From Gibbula magus (taxonomy: Eukaryota; Mollusca; Gastropoda; Trochida; Trochidae), in NCBI GenBank assembly GCA_936450465.1, contig OW388300.1:50457378-50521377 (forward strand): DNA of 64,000 nucleotides, in the 5' to 3' direction. Below, piece by piece: positions 1-9,700 of the stretch; within the stretch, counting starts at the first letter, position 1; every line of letters begins with the position of its first letter. Made by a program: the position numbers and the translations under genes. Under the pieces are notes generated by a model. The model was not told the origin of the DNA and searched no databases. It saw nothing but the letters and a program-made list of their open reading frames with translations.

Positions 1-178
1 TCCCGACTCACCATATGTGCTGTTTACAATACAAACACATTCACTATGCATATTCATCACCAATCGCCAATTATATCATAATTACTAGTTTCCAATTAAA
101 ATAGAGTAACCTCATTATGCATGTGCAGAAACCGAAACTCCACGTCCCATTTACATGCACAGTAGTTATATGAACTAT
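1..178 (-). repeat. Dispersed repeat, copy 1 of 3
   Basis: Read on the minus strand, this segment matches about 4087-4260 and, more loosely, 21408-21560 on the plus strand. The best conserved stretch is around 111-178: a short run containing GGGACGTG, followed by TTTCGGTTTCTG and a CATGCATAATGA-like block. No coding capacity or clear terminal repeat was seen. It is probably a fragment of a non-autonomous element and is cut by the window edge. Confidence 0.6.
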
Positions 179-1041
179 TTAACATGATACACTTAGTCTA
201 ACATTTATCATAAGATTCCAAGATTACGTTTGACTCATTGACGTGCGTCAATCGAGATGCATTGTCCGATTTTCGATCAGAAAACACTACTTTTACCTTC
301 ATATCGTCAATATACTAAGTCCACTATTATTAAAATGGTGGTTTTCGGTAACAGTCGGTACTTCTCGATAAAGTAACACCATTAATAACGTTTGGAATAT
401 GTGACCTCCAACAACACAATGGATGTACCTATAATGGAAGTCTAACACAATATTGAAAAGGAGCCTCTGAAAATCCCAATATCATAATAATATGGTGATA
501 TTTTCAGAGTAAAGTGCTTTTCCAGAGTCTAAGACTATTATAATGGCTGATTCTTTATATTCAAAAATTGAATAGTAAACACCACAATAGCTTAAATCAT
601 TCCAGATTTTAAATATGTTGATATTCCCCACATTATCTTTTAAAATGATAAAGGCTTTCGGTAAAATGCGTCCTTTATAAATTGCAAGACCGGTACAGAC
701 GATTTCATGATTTACATGCACAGCTATACACTTTGAACAACTTATTACAGCATCTGATTTTCAATGCTGTCCCTTGATATAAATAAGTGTTATTCGACTT
801 ATAAGGATCAAACCCATGCGAGTTGTGGATGATTCATCCGTGTCTTGTTTTTACTCAGTTTATCACAATTACAAAAAAGTCATCAAAGTAACCCTTGTAA
901 AACAGTCCTATTTGTCAGTCGAAATTATTTTATTGTCACAACATTTTCTCCCTGTAGAGATGGATGTGGACAATAAGGGAATTAGTACCATTACTGAAGA
1001 CATATTAACAAGAAAGGAAGTCAGTATTTGTTGTAACCCCA
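179..1041. other. 5' flank of tetraspanin gene 1, no recognised gene
   Basis: AT-rich sequence with no recognisable exon. A 79-codon minus-strand ORF at 482-721 has a plausible mixed composition (IVCTGLAIYKGRILPKAF near its start), but I do not recognise a family and see no flanking splice signals. It may be a fragment of a mobile-element protein. The plus-strand ORF at 816-1055 runs into the minisatellite and is probably chance. Confidence 0.4.
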
Positions 1042-1377
1042 AACAACACGAATGACTGCCAGGATACGCCTACTCTTTGACTGAACAACATGAATGACTG
1101 CCAGGATACGCCTACTCTTTGACTGAACAACATGAATGACTGCCAGGATACGCCTACTCTTTGACTGAACAACATGAATGACTGCCAGGATACGCCTACT
1201 CTTTGACTGAACAACATGAATGACTGCCAGGATACGCCTACTCTTTGACTGAACAACATGAATGACTGCCAGGATACGCCTACTCTTTGACTGAACAACA
1301 TGAATGACTGCCAGGATACGCCTACTCTTTGACTGAACAACATGAATGACTGCCAGGATACGCCTACTCTTTGACTG
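1042..1377. repeat. 42-bp minisatellite, 8 copies
   Basis: Exactly eight tandem copies of a 42-bp unit beginning AACAACATGAATGACTGCC. The first copy has CACGAA where the others have CATGAA; the rest appear identical. Such low divergence points to recent expansion. Because 42 is a multiple of three, a 125-codon minus-strand ORF runs through the array, but it is an artefact of the period. The array ends about 70 bp before an inverted-repeat element. Confidence 0.95.
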
Positions 1378-1447
1378 AACAAGACGCTGATACCGTCTGT
1401 GAGGCAGTTGCTTTCATTCCTGATGATGGACTGATGAAGTTCGACAA

Positions 1448-2109
1448 GGTTTCGAATCAGAGGGTGTACACATACAGGGGCGTGTATCGCTTAGAACAGC
1501 GTTTGAAAGACATATACATGTACCTATATAGACCCTACCCTATTACTGTATACAAGGAAAGGGATGTAACGACGAAACAACCCCATGCTCGTTCAAAGTC
1601 ATTTTGCATCAAAAACAATTTTTATGGCACAGTCGATGACTACGATACGAAAGCTAAATGATTTCCCTACATAATGAGCTAAAAATGGTCACAATCGAAT
1701 CATTATTTCAAAAGATTTGCGACAAGAGAGTTCGTATATCGCTACCTCCAAACTTTCAAGCCAATTTCCCCACTCACGAAAATCAGCAAAAACTCACCTT
1801 TCAAAATATTTTATTAATTCCAGCATGTTGACAGCACCTATGAATCGGCATATTCGAAACGCAGATTGAAACTGCAGATGTAAACAAACATTACAATACC
1901 TACATATCATTTCTCCGACTGTAATACGGCATTTTGTCTGAAATCATCGCCATGTAGTTCGCTCGTCACTAATATGTCAGCCATTACGACCTTGACATTC
2001 AGTTGAGCTCATAGGGCCATGTAACCTGGACATTGGCTACTCCTGGTATGTCTTTCAAACGCTGTTTCTAAGCGAAACAGGCCCCTGTGTACAAACACAC
2101 CTCGAAACC
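1448..2109. mobile_element. Non-autonomous DNA element with about 60-bp terminal inverted repeats
   Basis: The left end (GGTTTCGA, then CAGGGGCGTGTATCGCTTAG, AACAGCGTTTGAAAGACAT, to about 1513) is an imperfect inverted copy of the right end, about 2040-2109. The interior matches a second copy at about 40036-40890 and a short third copy near 56484-56625, so it is a dispersed family. The 96-codon ORF at 1371-1661 starts in the minisatellite and crosses into the element; I do not consider it a gene. Exact ends and target duplication are not certain. Confidence 0.7.
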
Positions 2110-2216
2110 CGTATGTCTTCATATGAATTTACTTACATGATATTTTCAGGTGTTTACAATAATGCAATTAACATTTGGCCCATTATGTTTCAGATAAGAA
2201 GCGTTAAATCATCAAG

Positions 2217-2279
2217 ATGTGCAGCGGCATAGCACTGATCGGACGTATCGTCATCGGCATCCTCAGTATCGTCTTCGCT
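2217..2279 (+). CDS. Tetraspanin 1, coding exon 1
   Basis: Encodes MCSGIALIGRIVIGILSIVFA, the short N-terminus and first half of TM1. The donor is GTGAGT at 2280. A 5'-UTR exon start is likely after the CAG at 2191-2193, leaving 23 untranslated bases before ATG. The same 21-codon first exon occurs in the two paralogs. Confidence 0.9.
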
Positions 2280-5200
2280 GTGAGTTCAAACGAGATTTCA
2301 TGAACGCGAGACTTCTGGTTTCGTTGTTCAGTTAGGCTCTAGTTTGTCTAATATCTCTTAGTACCCTGTAGCCAGTATTTATATGTGTGGTAGATGCGGC
2401 TAATATAGCGCTATGCGCACTTACAAAGCATTCTATTAATACGTTAGTTTTGCTTTAAAGTAGTAATACACCGAATGGGAAAGTGCAACGCAGTCACGTG
2501 ACCCCATTTTATTTAATTTTGACCCCAAAGTGTCCAAGTGAAAAAGCAACGAAATACAGCTATTTACTGGAACTATCACGGACAGTCAAGGTGGAAAGGT
2601 TTCAACAACTTGGACAGTGATCGAGCAACTACAGTCTGTACACTTATCCATTTGATCAATTTTCATTCTGTGAATGGTATAAGTTTGATGCAAGCATCCG
2701 TAACAATAACATACAATTGACTTCATTTATGTCGATTGTTTTTAAGCAGAAAAACGTAATTTCAAGGCTGTTCAAAATTCTCCCTGGCGACGATTGACGT
2801 GTCTCGAGACGATACAACTCTAACAGTCTAAGTTTTATAGTACGATATATACATGATACGTTCTAAAGATGCGATTATGATATACACTCAACCACAAAAG
2901 AAACGTCCCATCCTTTTAAGAAAGTATACAACGAAATAATGCTGTTGGAGAAAGTAGATTTTGAATGTGAAATAATGCTGTTGGAGAAAGTAGATTTTGA
3001 ATGTGAAATAATGCTATTGTAGAAAGTAGATTTTGAATGTGAAATAATGCTTTTGTAGAAAGTTTAAAAATTCATAAAACGTAGAAATTCAATTATCAAA
3101 AGATGTTGTCAACATGGATAACCTTCTTGAACTTGATTTTGTTAATGCGTTTTCACTAAAGGATGTCGTAAACAAGCCACATATTTTCCCCTTTTGATCT
3201 CGATTAGTTAAGAAAAACGAAGAGATAATTTCAAATTGTGTTTAGCTGGGTTTTAAAAACATGATGTATCTCTGTTGCAGTCGTGTTTATCAACGTTTGA
3301 AACATCATCACCTTTCAATAGGTGCTTTGAACACATGTGTTTGTCTATTCCCCCAGATCGCGGGTGTCGGCATACTAATAGTTGGCATCTTGGTGAAGGT
3401 CAACTCGCCGGTGGTCAACAGCCTTCTAGATACTGCATTAGCCGCGGTCAAGGAACACTCCAAGTCTCTGACAGGGACAGCAGTGGACACCGACAAGTTC
3501 GACATCAACGAACTCGTGGGTGGCCTGGCCATTGTCTTCATCGTCATTGGCTGTGTTTTCCTCTTCCTCGGGATACTGGGCGTGGCTGGAGCCTGCTGTA
3601 CTGTCCGCTGCATGCTTCAACTGGTAAGTTATACAAGTCCTTTTCTAACTCATCCATGGAAGATAATACAGTGTTATATTTGTACGGCAATATTAACTAG
3701 TGTTGTACCAATACAAGTAATGCGTCATAATAGTATACAGTTGTGACTTCAAAATCATCGTACCAGCGTCACATTAATGGCACATGACTCGCGGAAATCC
3801 TACTTTGGCCCACTGTCAGCAATTTCTCTTGATTATGTTTTGCAAGTAATTTATAGAATATCAAATCTCCTTCCAAATATGACATTTTTTTTATTATCAG
3901 AATCAAACTCCAAATCGTTAACTCGTTTAATTAAAGGTACATACATTGTATTGTTGTGGGTCGCATGTGTCAAACGTTATAAACAATGCACCGCGTGTGG
4001 TGCGCGTCAATTGATCAAACGTAATTTTGGAAACTTATTTTCACCATACAAACAGATCACTTTGAGTTGATAGTGTTTAATAGGTCTTATAACTACTGTG
4101 CATGTAAATGGGACGTGTAGTTTCGGTTTCTGTACATGTATAATGATGTTGCTAAATTTAAATTTAAAACTAGTAATTGGCTATTTGGGATGTATATGCA
4201 AGTTGAGTGAAATTATTTGAACTGAAATCAGCGCATATTGTATTTCAGTCAAATACAATTTTATGAAACACAATGGATGTACATTTAAAATCGAATTAAC
4301 TAGAAGTTCGTTTAGTATCTTCTATATGTGTGTTTGTTGGTGACTCTTCAGTCACGGATTCGGTTTACGATACATTTTAATCTAAAGACGTTTTCTCACT
4401 GACAACAGTTGATGCATGTGACGCGATTCCTGCATTAATATGGTTATTTCGTATATGAACATTTTCAACACTTTGAGCCTCTGCGCCCAAATTTGTGAAT
4501 AGTAAATGGTGTTTTATAATCTTTCCTCGATCTGACAAATAGTACTACTTATTGTTGATGAATATTGAAGTTTCCACGTGGAACATCATATGTGAGAAGT
4601 TTCTACATAATCTTGTTTCCACCAAAGTCAATCCAATAGAACCCTCTCTTTACGACATCTTCAGATTTTTAAATTGACATTCTTACGTGCTTACCAACTT
4701 GTTTTTCTTTTATTCCAGTACATGTTGATCATCGTCATTTTCCTGGTCGCCCAAGTTGTGTTTGTTGTTGTCCTTGCTGGCGACAGGAAACTAGTAAGTA
4801 AAATATCATTATAGTCTGCTTCTTGATTATGTGATACCGCTTAAAACATAGATCCATTCTAACTGAAATCCATTCTCTTCCCACATATTTGGTACAAGTC
4901 TTAGGTAGCATGGTGCAAGTATCAAGTAGCATTGTACAAGTCTTAGATAGCATGGTACACGTCTCATGCAGCATGGTACAAGTCTTAGGTAGCATGGTAC
5001 AAGTCTCAGGTAGCATTGTACAAGTCGCAGGTAGCATGGTACAAGTCTCAGGTAGCATTGTACAAGTCTCAGGTAGCATTGTACAAGTCTCAGGTAGCAT
5101 TGTACAAGTCTCAGGTAGCATTGTACAAGTCTCAGGTAGCATGGTACAAGTCTCAGGTAGCATTGTACAAGTCTCAGGTAGCATTGTACAAGTCTCAGGT

Positions 5201-6688
5201 AGCATTGTACAAGTCTCAGGTAGCATGGTACAAGTCTGACGTAGCATGGTACAAGTCTTAGGTAGCATGGTACAAGTCTTAGGTAGCATGGTACAAGTCT
5301 CAAGCAGCATGGTACAAGTCTCAAGCAGCATGGTACAAGTCTCAAGCAGCATGGTACAAGTCTTAGGTAGCATGGTACAAGTCTTAGGTAGCATGGTACA
5401 AGTCTGAGGTAGCATGGTACAAGTCTCAAGCAGCATGGTACAAGTCTCAAGCAGCATGGTACAAGTCTCAGGTAGCATGGTACAAGTCTCAGGTAGCATG
5501 GTACAAGTCTCAGGTAGCATGGTACAAGTCTCAGGTAGCATGGTACAAGTCTCAGGTAGCATGGTACAAGTCTGACGTAGCATGGTACAAGTCTTAGGTA
5601 GCATGGTACAAGTCTCAGGTAGCATTGTACAAGTCTCAGGTAGCATGGTACAAGTCTCAGGTAGCATGGTACAAGTCTGACGTAGCATGGTACAAGTCTT
5701 AGGTAGCATGGTACAAGTCTTAGGTAGCATGGTACAAGTCTCAAGGAGCATGGTACAAGTCTCAAGCAGCATGGTACAAGTCTCAAGCAGCATGGTACAA
5801 GTCTTAGGTAGCATGGTACAAGTCTTAGGTAGCATGGTACAAGTCTGAGGTAGCATGGTACAAGTCTCAAGCAGCATTGTACAAGTCTCAAGCAGCATGG
5901 TACAAGTCTCAGGTAGCATTGTACAAGTCTCAGGTAGCATGGTACAAGTCTCAGGTAGCATGGTACAAGTATCAGGTACTATGGTACAAGTCTTAGGTAG
6001 CAACCAGCTCAAAATTGGAATTCAAGTTCCGCGTGGGTGTTTCAGAGGATTTTGGCTGAGGGATTGAGCTGGATGAGAATGACATATATATGAGCGTCCA
6101 TACCATACTACTTTTACTACGAGTGCAAATTAAATGTTTATATTAATACTGCCCCAAATTTACTTTCAAATAGTGTGTAGCCCATGAAACCATGTAGCTT
6201 AAAACCATCCGTTTAACAACTTACGTTTTGATTGTGGAGGAGTGTTCCATTTTGTGATTTGTCATTACATTAGAAACGTGCTACATCCCCTTTAACTTCC
6301 AGGTAACAGAGCCACCTAAAGACGCCCTGAAGCAAGTTTTCCACACTGAATATGCCGGGTTGGAAGGACAGGACACCATCTCGCTGCTGTGGAATGTCAT
6401 CATGGACGGGGTGAGTGTATTTTTTATAACTGTTTCCCAGAAGTTGTTAAACTTCTCTTTAATCTAAGTAAAAACAATATGTTTGTACTTTGTAGTTCAT
6501 ACTAACCTCACTTGCAAAAGAAACGCCACTACATATTCAAAAGAGTAGAAACCGAAATAGAAATACTGTTGTTGAAGAAAGTCGATTTCGTATGCCTTTG
6601 ATAAGCATATGTTATGTAATATAAAGCTGTACCAAACATTTCATTCATAAGCGAATGATACTTCTATTTGTGTAGTCTGTTCAAACAA

Positions 6689-6719
<31 letters not shown>

Positions 6720-9700
6720 GAAATCGCTCTTTCATTATGGATATGGGCAAGAATTGTTTGCGTTAATGTTAACAAATTATGAGGACAATTAATTAATAAA
6801 ATACGTTGGCGAAAAAATTTACTTCTTTGGACACTGACGCATCATTACTGTAGGACGTCGTAATAAAATCGAAAAATTACGTATTCTTGTGTAACACAAA
6901 ATTCACGTGCACATGGGTGGTATATAAAACAGCCTAAGCGAAACGTTTGGGATGCAGTAGTTGGAAAAACACTCAAAGTATGCCATGTTTAAGTCATGTC
7001 GAAAGAGAGAGGGCTGTCGGAATGGTCCAGCAAGGAGCCACCACCACCGTCATTGCCAGAACCGTTGGATGTACAAGAGCAACTTACGCAACGGCTAAGA
7101 AACACATCCGAACATTTCATCTTAAAAATCGAATCGTAACGTCGACGTCAACAGCGGCAACGGCGTTAGGACACCCCATCAGTCGACACACTGTGTACCG
7201 TCGAATCCGACGATATGGCATTTGGGGTCGTCGACCTTACTGTGGTGTACATCTGACAGTTCAAAACCAACGTTGTCGACTGACGTGGGTCAGACGGGTT
7301 CGTCGATTGCAAATGCGTGATTGGGCACGTGTGATGTTTTCAGATGAAAGTCGGCTTTGTCTGTACAGAAATGATGGCAGGGATCGGACGTACAGGTGAA
7401 CTGATGGTGCGACATTACATGTCTCAATGTCTCCAACATGAATAGCAAAGGATCACGCCTTTCGTCGCCTGACATCATCAATGCGTCGATGTGTAACAGC
7501 TTGCATCAACGCCAATGCACGCCACATTCGCTATTGAGTTCGATATTATTGACATTTCGGGAATGGAAATCGCCTAATCCAACATTTTGTAAAAGTGTGA
7601 ATTTACATGTCTACACCACTTGTCTTTGATTGAGTATCAAACCGAATATCAATTATTTAATGAACTGTGTTTACGAACATTTGGTGTAAAAATGAATACG
7701 CTATTGAAATGAACAAGAATTCCAAAAATATATTTGTTTGCTTTTATTCGACGCCTGATCAAACAACTGTATACTTTCTTTTGAGCATTAGTTTATAAGT
7801 ATGTAAATCCTAAATCCCTCGAATGGAGGGACACTGATTATGTAATGGCTCTCATGCCATGAGGTCATGGTTGCTGACGTAATTGGAAGACGTGTTTATG
7901 TGAACGGTTGATTTCGGAGTGTTAATTTTATTTACTAAATAATCCGTAAAACAACTTTCGCGGCTTCTTTGAAGTTTTTTTTAATATCTCTATCCGAGCT
8001 TCAGCGGTGGCTGAATGAGTTGACTGTTGGGCAGTCAGTGTTAGCCTACTCTGAGGGTGGCGCGATAGCCAAGTGGTTCGGCTTCGGATCAAGAGGTTCG
8101 GGGTTCGAATCCCGCCAGTGGAGAAATGTTCTACACGCAGTAAGGTTTTGGTGCAATGCTGCACCGAATTTCAGCGTAGTGCCACCCATGGTTCGCTATT
8201 TCAAGCCGTTGCTATCATGTTTCACCGCAATGCATAGCCGCATGGCGTTGCGGGCTTACTCCCTGCCATGATACTAGCAGCCGTGTTATAAGTGAAATAT
8301 TTTTAAAAAGACATTTAACCCAAACTCACCTCACCTGACTCTGAGGGTGTGGGTTCGAATCCCGCGAAGAAATTGACCTAAAGATGGCAGAAACACCATG
8401 CACCTTAGTATGTTCAGATTTGCATAGTTATTCTGAGATGATGATAATATATACTAGGAGAGGTGGAGAACAATGGACTGGACATATTGATTTTCAATTC
8501 ATTTCAAAGCATAACATATTTTTCTTAAAACCTCTCATTCTTCTACAGCTGCATACCGAATGTGTGTTCATCTACATGTATATCTTAGTAAACATATAAT
8601 GTGACTTTATGTTCAATATAATTGCATCACTTACAATGACAATGAATCATCATATATCCATGAGTAATATAATCAGTGGTGCATGTTCATGAAATTTACA
8701 GCAGGGGTCAAATTTTGAAAATTGAATTCTTATTAATTTTCGAATAAAATTGTTCATATTGACTTAATGAGAACAATTTTATCACAATTACATTGAGTAT
8801 ATGTTTGACTCAGTTGATGACTTATTGGATATTTCAAAGAAGAAAATGAAATCTGTAGACCCCTGGTCACTTCAAGGAGCTGCAAATTTTTTAATTCTGT
8901 ACTTTGAGGCTGCAAATCAGAATATGTAATGGGATATTTAACTGCAAAAATGTAAAGTGATCGGTTAACTTTTCACGTTGATTCGATGCTGCAAAAACAT
9001 GCCAAATTACATGGTATTTGCACTAAAATGAAGTACATGTAGCCGTGTAGGTGAACAGATGTTCGGTATGCAGCTGTATGTGACTGAGAGATAAATCTGT
9101 TTTATATTGGACACTGATAGTTTAATAATCCATTATACAAATTTTGTGATGAAGCTTAATGAACTCATGTCAAACTTATTTTGTAATGATCCATTGGAGT
9201 TGTTAACAGACATCTGCTTACAGGTACATGTGACATCAAAGAGCTCGCACATGGTGGGTCGGGGTTATCGGTATTAGTGGGCAACGTAACTTTTTGGCTT
9301 GTTTCTTATTGTATCATCGTGTTGTCTTCATTCAGCTTCAGTGTTGTGGAATCGACGGAGTGTCAGACATTAAGACAGCTCCGAAGTGGCTTGCAAGTTC
9401 GGAGGGAGCCTTCGTTGGCCCTGCCGCATGTTGCAAAACCGGTCAGTTCACTGGTCCTACTTCTGTTTGTGTGATCACTCCTATTGATGCCATCGCCAAC
9501 ACTAACACCGTGAGTACTGCACATATGAATACATGAGAACGTGTGGCATACAACGGTTCTTTGCAGTTTCGTATCGTTAACATATATTCCCGGAAAATGT
9601 CTTATACTTTTTATTAGTCATTCTAAAAAGATTATTTCTTTTATATGTGACCCTACGTATACGTTTACCCATATATAAATCCTATATGATATGCTAAGTT

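Noticed and set aside
1005..1382. 125-codon repeat ORF on the minus strand
   Set aside because: It only translates the 42-bp minisatellite.
3275..3700. Overlapping ORFs on both strands around 3275-3746
   Set aside because: They are shadow frames or read-through of tetraspanin 1 exon 2, which has clear splice sites at 3357 and 3623.
4735..6012. 425-codon ORF of TCTMLPE repeats and its overlapping partners
   Set aside because: It is the 21-bp intronic minisatellite read through; open frames occur on both strands and the region lies inside an intron with good splice sites.
8060..8130. Possible tRNA gene
   Set aside because: A and B boxes are present, but no acceptor stem pairs and the element has SINE body, tail and target duplications.
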